This document shows positions 1 to 11,744 of a stretch of DNA of 64,000 nt, one piece after another. Positions within the stretch are counted from its first letter, which is position 1, and each line of letters starts with the position of its first letter. The translations under genes were made by a program, and so were the position numbers. This DNA is from Cucumis sativus (Eukaryota; Streptophyta; Magnoliopsida; Cucurbitales; Cucurbitaceae): NCBI RefSeq assembly GCF_000004075.3, contig NC_026655.2:7068001-7132000 (forward strand). The letters run 5' to 3'. Under the pieces are notes generated by a model. The model worked only from the letters and a program-made list of their open reading frames with translations, did no database searches and was not told the origin of the DNA.

Positions 1-1260
1 TCATGTGAATTTGTTCTCACTTCAAATTTGTGGTTTGAAATGGTCGTTATTTTGTATATTCACAACAGATATTAAAGAAGCAAAGTGATAGGGAGGTTTA
101 TCAAGTCAAATTACTCCTTTAGTGTGAAGGCGTTGGGTAACGGAGCTTATCTTAGATATGTTGATGGCTACACTACTTACCTCACTAATTACATTTTAAT
201 TGAAAATCTTTTCTTTTGCTTTTCATTTGCTCAATATCAATCCATTCTCATAAATTTAAATAACATAATTAATTGGAATGATTTTTTAAAAAATTAAGGT
301 CATTAAAAGTTATAATATGAAAATGATACAAATATTAAATCTATATAAATGACAAAATTGCTACTAAAGTACAACTAAAAAATGATAAAATCAAAGGGTA
401 AAATGGGGTAAAGAAATTTCTCAACTTCCATCGTTTTATACATTTTTCTAACTTTTTTTTACCTTTTTTGTTCGTCCTTTTATATAACTTCAATTTTAAT
501 TGCCATGTGTATATATATAGTTTAAAATGTCAAAAAAAAAACATTTGAATTCTTTTGTTTTTTTCTCTAAAAAAATGAATAAAACAAATGTTTAGTTTAG
601 GATGATTTTATTTATTTGTTATTATTATTAGAAGTATTTTTAAACATACAAAAATAAATTAAAATATTTCCACGCTATAACAAAATTTTAGATTTTTTAA
701 AATTATTTTAAACATCAATTCACTCTTTATTTTCACTCTTTCCCTCTTTATTATTATGGTTTTTAATTTTAATGATTTATTAATATTATATATTTAATTA
801 TTTTTTAAGAAAAATTTCAAATTTTCATATTTACTTTACTTATTAAATTATATTTAATTTAATGATTTTTAATAATTTTTGTAATAATTTATTGTTCCTA
901 ATTTTTTTAAAGGACAATTTTAAAAATAGCAAAATAAATTAAAATATTTACAAACTATAACAAAATTTTGGATTATATTACTTATAGTTTTCTATCTAGC
1001 ATATCAATTACTATTAGAGATAGAATTTGCTATAAATTATAAATATTTTGTAAAAATTGCTATTTTTGAAAATTTCCCATAAAAATAAATAAGCATATAA
1101 TAGTAAATATGAATATATGAAAAAAATAAAATAAAATTAAAAAATTATAATAATAAAGAGAGAAGGAGAGAAGGAGAGAAGGAGAGGAGGAGAGAGAATA
1201 AGAAGTGATGAATTAATGTTTAAAATAATTATATAAAAAAAGAATTCACTAAAGGATAAA
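1..1260. other. Gene-free AT-rich stretch with repeats
   Basis: No convincing coding region on either strand; the short open frames lack domain character. Near 640-700 and again near 920-970 the same phrase (around 'ataaattaaaatatt' followed by 'ctataacaaaatttt') occurs, a module that recurs elsewhere in the window. Positions 1150-1196 are a GA-rich simple repeat (gagaagga units). Confidence 0.6.
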
Positions 1261-1266
1261 AAAACC

Positions 1267-1760
1267 TTTTTACCTAATTTGTAGGGGTGAAATCGGGTTG
1301 GGTTCTATTGGGAGACATTCTCAACCCAACCCATATTTCACGAATTTAGTTTCTAACTCAACCCAATCCAACCTGTAAAATATGGGTTGTGTTGAATTGT
1401 CAGATTGTATATATAGATTTAAAAATATATATATGTTTTCTAATTTTTAATGATTATAAAAGTTTGAAATTGTTACATTTAAATTTCAAACATACATAAT
1501 TCAAACTTTCATACGGTAAATTTAAAATTTATATACTTTTAATTTGTTTTTTTATTAAAATAATATAATATATAAAATAATCGGATTGGGTTGGGTTGAA
1601 CCAAATTTTTCAACCCTCTAACCCGAGACCCAACCCAACCCGAACAAAATCAAAAAAATTTAACCTAATCCAACTCATATATTTAACCTAACCCAAACCC
1701 AACCCTTATAATATGGGTTGGGTAGTCTGGGTTATTCAGGTTCGACCCATATTTGTCCAA
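1267..1760. repeat. Inverted GGGTTGGG-type dispersed element
   Basis: Both ends are rich in GGGTTGGGTT on one strand and AACCCAACCC on the other, separated by an AT-rich centre (about 1400-1570), so the segment can fold back. The left edge begins near 'taggggtg', which resembles ends of hAT-type non-autonomous elements, but I could not pair it with a clean right terminal repeat or a target-site duplication. Probably a non-autonomous DNA transposon relic. Confidence 0.4.
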
Positions 1761-2435
1761 TTTAAATTCAAAATCACTCAAGTAATCCCACATACTCCCA
1801 AATATAAAGGTGAACTTATTTATTTATGAAGATTAAATAAACGAATGTCGATTACTCTGCATCCCAATCAGGTTCGGACAAAGTTTGTTTTCTAAATTTG
1901 GCTAAAAAATAATTATCTTACTAGGAAAAGATCCAAACCATTGTACGGAAATGTAAGGGATTATATGCTTAATTGCAAAAGAAAAAAAAAAAAAATGGAG
2001 TAGGATTTAGTCACCAGATCATAACTAAACCAAAGAAAAAGTTGGAGTAGGATTTAGTCCAATAATTTAGAAGAACATTTTTCCACAATTTTATATTACA
2101 CTCAATTTTGGAATATGTTTTTAGACTCAACCAATTCCAAAACGTAAAACTTCTTAATGTAACTCTACTTTGTTATAAGTTTGAAAGTTGGATTTAAGTG
2201 TGGACATCCATTTTTTTTTTGTAACTTAGATGGACAATACTTGAACTATCTATAAAATTATTGAAGTTTCTTGACATATATTATTGTTGTCCATTGATAA
2301 TTCTTAAAATTATTATATTTTACATTTTATAATAGGTTTATACAATAAATTAGATATTATTTTTTATATAATAAAATATTTTTATGGTGTTTTCAATAAC
2401 CTCACAAAAGCATTCATTTAAAAAAAATGTAGGAA

Positions 2436-2722
2436 TTTAGTAGCACGCTTCAATACGTTGCAAAAGATATTTCTAATGGTCCTACGTTAACTTTTAGCAA
2501 CAACATTATTTGTCACTAAAATGTCACTTTAAGTGACGTGAATAATACATCATTAAAAGAAAAATAAACAGTGACATAACATATGTTTAGTAACATAAAT
2601 ATTATTAGAAGTATATCTTCTACAGCGTACAATTTTTAACGACGTGCTTTTGAGTTTTTGTGGTGCATCAGTTTTAGTGACTTGGATGCGCTACTAAAAC
2701 AAAATTTCTTGTTGTCACAGTG
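2436..2722. mobile_element. CACTA (En/Spm-like) transposon remnant
   Basis: The right end reads 'aaaacaaaatttcttgttg' followed by 'tcacagtg'. This resembles the reverse complement of the common plant CACTA terminus CACTACAAGAAATTTTG. Inside are short sub-terminal motifs on both strands such as 'tttagtgac', 'gtcactaaaa' and 'aagtgacgtg', as expected for transposase-binding repeats. No transposase frame is present, so it is an eroded or non-autonomous copy. Confidence 0.45.
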
Positions 2723-5700
2723 TTGATATATTAAGTTTTTGTTTATTTGTTATTTCTTTTTAAGTATATAATGTTCATGTATATTAATAGTTTTTGTTTA
2801 TAATTAATTTTATTTATATTTCAATTAACGTCAACCACTTATCAATATTTGATTTTTCATATATTGGTTGACATCAACACATCATAAACTTGGTGGTTAA
2901 CAAATAGCATTGATCAAACCCATAAAACTTGTTGAGAACATATATCATTTTAAACGATTAATTGACTTTCTATAGGTTTAATATAATGTGAAATTTACTG
3001 CACCCATTTACTTCGTATCACAACTATAACTTTATTAAAAACACACTTGTTTTATTCCATTATTTTAGAAATTACAAAAAAAAAACGGATACTAATCTAC
3101 AATAGATTGTGATAAATCACTACTATTTGGGTCTATATGTGTCCTGTGACACATATAGTTGTCTATCGCAACCTATTCCTCTACATTTAAAAATATTTTG
3201 TTTCATTTGACTATTTTTATAAAAGGACTATTTTTCAAACATTAAAGTGATTGAATTGAAAAAGTCAAATTGCAAAAACCACACTTAAAGTTTGTTGATA
3301 GTTGCATGAGCATTCAAACTAAGTAATATAATTTTTATTTATTTGGATACGATGGATCAAAGAGTGCAACCAGCCAAACATCTCTACTAGATTAACAACT
3401 TCTAATACAAGTATACAGTGGATCACGTTTAATTCAAATACAAGTATTAAAATTAAACCTTCAAACTTATAACAATAGTAGAAATTGAACATCTTAACGA
3501 CAAAAGCCATATTCTCAACTTAGGTAATTTTGTGAGGTTGAGGGTCTATTAATTTTAACAATTGTTATTATAAGTTGTAAGGTTCAACTTTTTCAATTCA
3601 ATTTAAATGTACAAAAAACTTTAGAGTAATTTTTACAATTTGTCCAATAAAAGAAAAATTAAGATGAAGACCCAAGGTTATGAATTAGGTACAAACAATA
3701 ATCATTTATGAAGTACATAAATTATATTTGAACAAATTATATTGCATAAGCTAGTAAAGGTATGGTAATGGTCGCATTCCATACAAGAAGAAGAAAATTC
3801 CAACTTTCATTAGATCACTTTGAAATTTATATAGATAAGAAAGTTACATCCTCTTTCAATATTTTGATAAATAAAAGAAATGTTTGCTGGTTATGTTTTT
3901 TATGAGGTCATAACAAAGATGGTGGGAAATTAGTTTCAATTTTAAAGTGATTGCAATCCGTTCATAAGTTTGGTGTGGAAGTAATTGCTTTCCAAGGTTT
4001 ATCTTTGAAAAAAAAAAAGAGAATTCAACCGACATTAAAACTATTTGAGAAAAAATGAATTTATCTTGACACTTTCAGTTCAATTATTTAGATGGTTAAT
4101 CTTTTTTTTCTAACTTTGAATAATATTTAAAATTACCAAAATATCATTTATTATTTGGCAACCTCACTTTCACTATGGTTATTGTCAACAAACTTTGACC
4201 ACTAACTCTAGGAATAACCCATTGTCATCAACTACTCTAACTGTTACTTTGGATGACCGCCTCTAATTATAAACTCCAACAACGATATTCAATAACCAAC
4301 ATTAACAACAATCACATCTGATAACCAGCTCTAACGATCAACTTTTGTCAACTAACAACTTCATCGATTATCTCAAATTATAATTAGGAAATTATGGACC
4401 TCATCATTTGGAGAAGGGAGTACGAGAAAAAGAGAGTGGTCCAAACCTAAAGTGGGTTATAATAGCCCACTCCATTTCAGCTAATCCGAGGCCAAACAAG
4501 TCCTTTAGGTTTCATTCAAATTGAGTACTTCGTAAGACTATCATATCTTTCTCTTTCTCTTTCTCAAATCTTCATTTAAATTTATATTATTCTACCTTTT
4601 TAATGATAATTATTCGACACTATGAACTAATATTTGAAATTTGAAATTTATATTTAAAAACATTGTTTATCTTTGGCATTCCAATTGTTTTGCACTGAGA
4701 TATTTACTTATCACCTTCCCTTTCAGTTTTACTTCATTTACTGTTTATCTTTCTGTACTCTTTGTTTAATATTTCTGTTATATACTACACTCTAAACAAA
4801 CAAAATTCAAGTTTCAATTAAATGAACGAATTTCAAACCTTTGAGGCTGGACCATTTTTTTTTCTTTTTTCTTTTTGTTTTTAGATCTTATATTTACTGT
4901 TGTCTTAATTTTCTTGTATTATACGGATGAACGTCTAGGTAAACAGAATTGTTATGTCTTCCTTCCTTCTACCTTCGTATGTCATGTTCTGTTTTATTTT
5001 AGAAGTTAGTGGCTAATCTCTTTTTTTTTTTTTTGGTCATCTTTCCAGGTTGCTCGAGGGTAATAATCCTTTCACAATAAATTTTTACATGTTTAGAAGA
5101 TATATATTTGTACTATTATTCATAAACTTAAGTTATGTACTTTTATATATTATGTACAAAAACCGAGAATATGATAGACCCAACGTTTTATTAGTTAAAC
5201 CAACTTTGGGAACTACTATAAACCATGTGTCTATCTTTCTTAATTCCCTTAACTTGATTTATTATATTTCGTATTCCTACCAAGTTTAGATTGGTTTATC
5301 TATTATCTTAAATTTGCGAGTTATAAATTGTTTACTATTTAAACCTTACGATCAATATATATGAATGTTCAATAATATATATTCATTGTTTGAATTTGAT
5401 TGATTAAATTTATATTTGTTGTTCATACAAAATATTCCACAAAGAAACAATATAGAAAAATGTTAAATTGGAAAGAGTAGAAAAAAATACGTGGTTAATT
5501 GAAATTATGTTAGCTGCATCTAGGAAACATAGAAAAAACAATTTTTTTAGAGCATTACAAAATATTGAATAGTAATACATCTAGGATTAGAGAGATTAAA
5601 CCTAGATAATTATAATCATAAATAAACAGTTAAATATGGATGTCAAATATGAATTCTACTTGATCATTTGAAGTATCATATAATAAACTCAAGACATGTC

Positions 5701-5880
5701 AGCAAAGATATTATTATCAAAATATTTATCAACAAGATATAATATATCAACCACGCTATAATAGAACTCTATGCTTGATTCTAAAAGTATACTGAAAGCA
5801 GCCATGTCATTATAAAGTACTATTAGGGAAAGAACTTTTCGCTTTACTTCCCATCATAACACACAAAATAATATATATAA
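2723..5880. other. Long gene-free stretch
   Basis: No supported gene. Content is AT-rich, with a perfect short palindrome at 3133-3158. At 4150-4380 there is a degenerate short-period stretch of 'accaactctaacgatcaac'-like phrases. Open frames near 3319-3510 and 5050-5289 show hydrophobic low-complexity translations only and look like chance. Confidence 0.55.
3133..3158. repeat. Perfect 11-bp inverted repeat
   Basis: The arms CTATATGTGTC and GACACATATAG are exact reverse complements separated by four bases. It lies in non-coding DNA without a U-tract or adjacent gene, so it is a sequence oddity or the centre of a decayed foldback element. Confidence 0.6.
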
Positions 5881-5927
5881 CAATGAATCATCCAATCCAC
5901 ATTATTTATATCCCACATTATGAAATA

Positions 5928-8900
5928 TTAGCAATATTGTTCCATAAGCTTCTCGACTGTCATGATAGATTGGTTTCTACCATAGTTATACGCCAAAGGA
6001 ACAGCTCTAGCAATATTGAGAGAAGCCTGAGTGAAACTGGTGGGGAAGATATTAGAAAAGAGATGTTCTGTATTCAGAGTCTTCCATGCTTCAGAAATCT
6101 TCTTCTGAATATGTTGCTGTGTTGCTTCATAGGAAATGCCTGGATGCTCCTTCATGTAGTATTCTGCATAGGATCCGTCGCGCCCCATTTGTTTCTCATC
6201 CTATACAAGAATTAAAATGATTTTAAGTGTATGTTTGACAGTCAGGGTTGAAGTAGTGATCTTAAAAAAAGATTTATATAACATTGATTTTGTGAATTTG
6301 ATATATATAATCGTATTATATTTAGTTCGAAAAGAAATTTTAGAATTATCAAAATTACTCTAATGAAAGTATTTGGGGATTGTTATGAATAAAAAAAATT
6401 AAAACTATTTAAAAAAAAAACTTCAATGAACTATAAAGAGTTCAATTAATTTTAATTTTATTATTTCTTAAAACGGCTGAAACTATTTTCTGTTTGAGAA
6501 TATATATAACCAAATATATGTTTTTTACTTTTTTTTTAGGGACATTTTCAAATATTCCAAAATGAAACACATTTTTCTTACTAAACCAAAAAAAATTCTC
6601 TTGATGTTTATCAAACACATTTTTATACTAAATAATAACTAAAATTTAACGATAAAAGTAAAGAGAATTGTTAGGAATGATAGAACTGTAGAAAATATTT
6701 ATAAAATATAGTAAATTTCATATTTATCACTAATAGATAAGTATATTAGTATTTATTAAATTTGTAAATATTTTCTCTACAACTATTAAATAATTCTTTG
6801 TTTTATTGTTAAATTTTAGTTTTTGTTTACTGAGAAAAATGTGTTTAATAAGCATAAAAAAAAATTCAAAACATATATCTCATTTAAAAACTTCAGTCAA
6901 TGAATTTAAATAAAAAAAAATTGGTTCCACAAATATGTAACCTACAATATTTTAAAAAAAATTAATTAGATAGCCATTTTTGGAGGTTGATTCTCATCTA
7001 TCATTTGAAAAAAATTAATTAAATAGCAAACCAACTAATTCCTTCAAAATAAAAAATGATTTTAGTTTTTTCTAAAATCAATTTTATTCAAGGTCAAACA
7101 TCAATCACTTGAAAAAAAACGAATTCAAGATGCTAAAATCACTCCCAAACATATAGCTTAGCTTTGTGTAGCTAGTTGAGATTAGTTAGGAGAAGGCTCC
7201 AAAGCTGTACGAACAAGGAAAATAATGAAAACGGAACAAAAAAAACTTTAGGTGTGTACTTAAATTATTCTTAAAATTTCTACAAATTATAATTACCATA
7301 TATCTATATAAGACAAAAAAAAGAAAAGGAATATATCTAAAACTTTAGTGATAAAAGTGTAAGATTTTTATAACTATGAAGCAAACTAACCCATTGTGGA
7401 CCAAACTTTTAGAAACCAAAAGGTTAAATATGAAAGCAAAACTAAAGGGAATAAGGTTATTTTGTAAACTTCAATTAAATTCTCCATACAACTTCATTTC
7501 CTTTCTAAAATGTAACTTAGTCAAAAAAATTATCCTTATTACAACATTTTTCTGTTCGTCTGTTTTTTTTTTCTTGTCTTTTGAGATAAAACATCAAAAT
7601 TATAAAAAAAGAATAAAAAAAGCCAAAAAAGTTTTCATGTAGTTCATTTTGACAGTATGTTTGAAAATACTTTTAGCATTTTTCATTTAAAATAATTTTT
7701 CATTTTTCCCTTAATTTCTTTTTGAAATAATCCAAACTAAAAGTATGATATTTTGAAACTTTGGTATGAATAGAAACCAGACCCTTATGTTTTTATTTTA
7801 AAAGGATATGATGGAATGATACGAGCACACTCGAACATTATTTCTTTTAGGTAGACAGTTTTTTAGCACCCTTATCATCTCCCCAAAGATGTTCCTTAAG
7901 CACAAACGATAATTCAAACAGTCAAGGGCTTGATTTAAGCGCCCAGATACAGCAGAGACCCATCAATATTGATTAAAAAAGCATGGAGACTGATATTGAT
8001 GGATTTTCTGCTATAATTATACTGTTTTGCTGTAATTCTGATAGCAATTCGGGCAGAACCCTTATGTAATTCTACTTTCTTCTTCCTTCCATAATATTTT
8101 GAGATAGAGATGATGGATGAAGTGCTTCAAATGTGTTAAACTGCTTAGATGTCCTAGTAAACCTACTAACTCTAACTATATATCTTTTCATATATATATT
8201 GAAAATAGACCTAAGATCACCTTATAGTTCTATATTAAATGTATTTTTCCAAAAGAAACTATATCTTTTAACTTTTAACCTTAAAATACCAAATATAAGA
8301 AAGTTTTTTTTCTTTCTAATCTTAAAGACAAATGAAACAAACCAAAAAAAAAGTTTAGCTCTTCACACAATATGTATGAAAATATAGAAGAAAAAAGAAA
8401 CACAGGTAACAACCGTTTGAAGGAAAAAAAATTGTGCAAATAGTGGGTTTTCTATGGCACTGAATCTCATATAATAAAGACAGAATCAAGGGCTATATTG
8501 TCTGTCATTTTTGTTAATGTTTTTGTAAGTACTTCCCTGTCATATAGCATTTGTTAATCCGTTTGGTTTCCAAAATGCTAAATTTGGATCTAACAAAAAA
8601 TACCGTTTTTCTCAAGGAACCAATGGGATTCCAACCATGTTTCTTATAGACCTTCAAGCTTAATTCGTTGGTAAAGAGTGTGGAATATGAACCTTGAGAT
8701 ATAAGGTATCGTTGTTGTCTCAAAAGTCGAAAAAGGAGGGCAGCTTTGTGAAGATCCATGTCTCCATCAAAACGATATGCATTTATCAAATCATATTGCC
8801 TCTTAAGAACATCTTCAATCTCTTCTTCGAACTGGTTGTCAATGCCAAGCCATTGGGCTGCATCAATTATTTCCAAACGTTCCCAACACAGATCATCTCT

Positions 8901-9278
8901 TGTTTCTGTTAGTATGTCCTTTAAAATCTCCACTTTTCTCGCTGGAGTTTCAACCCCAAACTCCTCCTATACACATCATCATTTATAAGACTCATCATAA
9001 AAAATAATAAATAAATAAATGAAAGGAGAAATCATAAGGAGACAAAATCAATGGACCAAAATAATAAGATAATATACAATTTTCAAATTGGAGATGATGC
9101 ACTTATTGGATGATGAAGAAGAATTCAAGGCATGAATGCACCCTTTTCTGGCAAAAGATTTTTCAAGAGGGTCATTCAATTGAAGCCATGCGTTGTTATT
9201 CTGAACTTTGTGTGGATTTTTTGTTTGATAAATGAATATTTTTGGACAGGGAGAAGCAAGAAAGGATTGAAGATACAT
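5928..9278 (-). pseudogene. Terpene synthase pseudogene lacking its catalytic core
   Basis: Three exons of a class I plant terpene synthase are recognisable on the minus strand. A first exon (about 9090-9278, start ATG at 9278) gives a basic, Ser-rich leader like a plastid transit peptide. The second exon (8693-8966, acceptor 'tatag', donor 'caag|gt') carries 'TRDDLCWERLEIIDAAQWLG', 'EEEIEDVLKRQY' and 'DLHKAALLFRLLRQQ', typical of the N-terminal helical domain. The last exon (5928-6200, acceptor 'tatag') carries 'YYMKEHPGISYEA', 'ISEAWKTLN' and 'LNIARAVPLAYNYG', typical of the C-terminal metal-dependent domain, and ends in a normal stop. The middle exons with the DDxxD and NSE/DTE metal-binding motifs are absent from 6201-8692, which instead holds repeat DNA. 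I see no RR(x)8W motif; with 'HPG' in the last exon this fits the TPS-g type (linalool/nerolidol synthases), but the subfamily is an inference. A functional enzyme cannot be made from this locus. Confidence 0.8.
6218..7155. mobile_element. MITE-like foldback element inside the terpene synthase remnant
   Basis: The outer ends are roughly inverted copies: 'atgattttaagtgtatgttt' near 6219 against the complement of 'gctaaaatcactcccaaaca' near 7131. Nested within are long inverted arms, about 6590-6710 and 6755-6868. They share 'aaacacattttt', 'aactaaaatttaac', 'aaagaatt/aaagagaatt' and 'tagaaaatattta' in complementary order. The transcript would fold into a long imperfect hairpin. It occupies the gap where the middle terpene synthase exons should be. 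No coding capacity is seen. Confidence 0.5.
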
Positions 9279-9479
9279 GAGTTGGGCCGTAATGGGAATA
9301 TTAAAAGGCTACAAAATTAAAAAGGAGAATATTGATTTTGCTACTAAATTTCAAATATTCTTCTCGTTCTTGTGTTTGACCTGTGTATTGCTACAATGAT
9401 AAGAGTGTGTGCCGACCTTCTCGCTCTCTATGCATTTTTATAGACTATCAAACTTATTAAGGATAGTTACAAATAGAGC

Positions 9480-9610
9480 ATATATCAACTTGTTTTTAAA
9501 ATTTGTAAATATAGCAAAATCTATCCAATTCTATTATTGATAGTCTATGTTGTAAAATATTGATTTACCACTAATAAATCATAAATGATAAAGAGTCTAT
9601 TATCGGGAGA
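9480..9610. repeat. Dispersed 'tatagcaaaat...gatag' repeat copy
   Basis: Contains 'aaaatttgtaaatatagcaa' then 'ctattattgatagtctatg', the same module seen near 920, 6700, 16920, 48070, 51590 and 56450. I associate this family with cucurbit genomes; here it is a short degenerate copy with no coding content. Confidence 0.5.
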
Positions 9611-10149
9611 TAAACCATAATATGAGTGAATTAAACAGTGTTGGTCTTTTTATTGGTCTTGTAGGCCCAAACTAAATGGAAGACAGCCGGTTAATGAAGA
9701 GCTAGGTGGGGAAGAAGCCACCCTCTTTGTTGCTGGTGGTAGAAGATCAACTCTCCTCTTTCTCTTTCACCTGCACTTCACGAGAATGAAAAAGGAAAAA
9801 TCAAAGAATAGGAAAAATGAAATACCTTTTTGGATGTTCCTTTACAATTTGTCTCTTTCTTTCTTTTTCTGCAAGCACTCGTTCTTGTAACGGTGATTTC
9901 TGGTTTTTATGAGTAGAGTAGATGCATATATCAAAGATGAAGGAGAAGAAGAAAGTGAACATAAGATACACGTGGCTAGACCAAGATGATGCCTACATCC
10001 ACGAAAAGGATCGCTCTCGGGAAGAAATCTTGAAATGAGTAGAGTACAACATTTTTGGCCTTTTTTTTTTTGTGTGTGTGTATATGAGTATTCTGTAATT
10101 TTTGTTATACACCTTTATATACAGGTACCTAAAAAAAGGAATAACAGAG

Positions 10150-10480
10150 ATAGACTTCTAAGTTGAAATTCATAAACAGCTACAAATAGCATGGGCCATA
10201 AGACGTGCCTGTCATATATCTTTTGGAGTAATTTACTAGAAGCCACTTTATGGCATTTGTGGATGAAGTGCAACAACAGAGTCTTTCACAATTTGAAAAA
10301 ACTCTTTCATGAAATTATTGGAAGGGATTGTCACAATGCTTCCCTTAAGTCTACTAACTCTAGTCTTTTTTGTATTATTTTCCTTTCCAGCCCTTCTCTA
10401 GCTGATCTCTATCGAAAGTCTCGTGTACTTGTCCTTTTTGAATGCATAGCCTTGGGTTCTGGGAAATGAATAAAGGTGCT
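10150..10480 (+). pseudogene. LINE reverse-transcriptase C-terminal remnant
   Basis: The frame at 10191-10469 gives 'LLEATLWHLWMKCNNRVFHN' followed by a hydrophobic stretch and 'SPSLADLYRKSRV'. This matches the region after the zinc-binding domain at the C-terminus of plant LINE (non-LTR retrotransposon) reverse transcriptases, where 'LWxLWxxRNxRxF' is typical. The catalytic part and the rest of the element are missing. A dead fragment. Confidence 0.6.
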
Positions 10481-11402
10481 GTATGAGTGTGTATGAAACT
10501 ATTGAACACTCTTTTCTTTTATCTCGTGTTAAAAACACACACACGCAGTTTTTTGGGATGTGTTATATTGTGAAAGATGGTGGCCAAATAGAGTATGACT
10601 ACACTGTATAAGAGTTACAAACTTTGTTTCCTTTTCTACATGGATTAGCAACCATGGCGCCCACCTTTTTAAAGCAATACAATTTGAATCCAACTACTCC
10701 AAATTAATTGATACGTTCTTCTTATGTGTGGTGCGGGAATTTTTTGAGTGAGGATTTACCATAGATTTTTTTAGACAGATTGTTGGTCTTATCCAAACAA
10801 TTATAAATATATCAAAATATCGTTCTATCTGCCCATCATCACTTTACCGGCCATCATATTTTTCAACTTACAGAACTATAATCTACTTGTACTACCTTTT
10901 TCACATGCCTAATCCAGCCGCTCAATTGAATTAAATAATGTTTAAGGACAGTTGCAGATAGTCTAGATTTTTATTTCTAATAAACTATTATGGTCGGTCA
11001 AGAATAGAACATGCCATTGGTTGGGTGGTCTATCATTTCTCAATCAAAGGGTAGTTTATATTCGAATCTTTGTTCATATTTTTTAATTTCTATATTTTCA
11101 AAAGACTTGGTGAAAACTGCACAGAACAGTCTCATTATGGTGGATAAAATTCGAAAGGCAGTGGCTGAAAATTGTTGCTGCTATCTCTCAGCTGGTTGTC
11201 CTGGGTCCTCTTCATTAATTCTTTCTATCCACTGCCCAGTTCCTCATTTTATTTTCTTATTGTTATTATTTTGGTGAACCTGCCGACAGTTCTATAGGAT
11301 ATTCTCGAATTTATATCTCGTTGGAATTTGCAAATTTTCAAATTTATTACGTCCAATGTTGTTAGGAGAACCACAATATATATGGCTAAGTTTATTTTTA
11401 TT

Positions 11403-11742
11403 ATTATTATTCGTGAATGCTTTCCATCATTAGCTTACACACAACTCGATCCAATTTGGATGTGATACAAAGTTATATATAGATATAGATATAGTAATTG
11501 TAAAGATGATTGTTTACACGGTGTATAGAGATAAGACTGAATATCTTATCTTGATAATACTATAGATACGTCTCACTTTATATTTGATACAAATGCAATG
11601 ATCCAACGCCTGTATGTGTAATAATTGACATGCGAATGTGGGTATCATATGCAATGAGTTTGCATAAAATCGGACTGTAAAATAGTAATCACTAGATGTA
11701 ACTCCGTTAACTAGTTAGCTTTCTATTTCGTTAGGATGACCT
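11403..11742. repeat. Block A, copy 1, of the A-B-C duplication
   Basis: About 340 bp nearly identical to 22794-23130, starting at 'attattattcgtgaatgctt' and ending at 'ggatgacct'. Only scattered substitutions separate the copies. In copy 2 this block runs almost directly into block B, whereas here it is cut off by 'cactactacaaaaac' and 4.2 kb of other sequence. Confidence 0.85.
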
Positions 11743-11744
11743 AG

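Noticed and set aside
1267..1760. Interstitial telomere repeats
   Set aside because: The motif is GGGTTGGG/AACCCAACCC, not the plant telomere unit TTTAGGG in tandem; it is better explained as a foldback transposon relic.
3133..3158. Transcription terminator hairpin
   Set aside because: Perfect inverted repeat but no adjacent transcription unit or U-tract, and plant genes do not use such terminators.
5883..6215. 110-aa plus-strand frame
   Set aside because: It is the antisense shadow of the terpene synthase last exon, which has clear family motifs and a splice acceptor on the minus strand.
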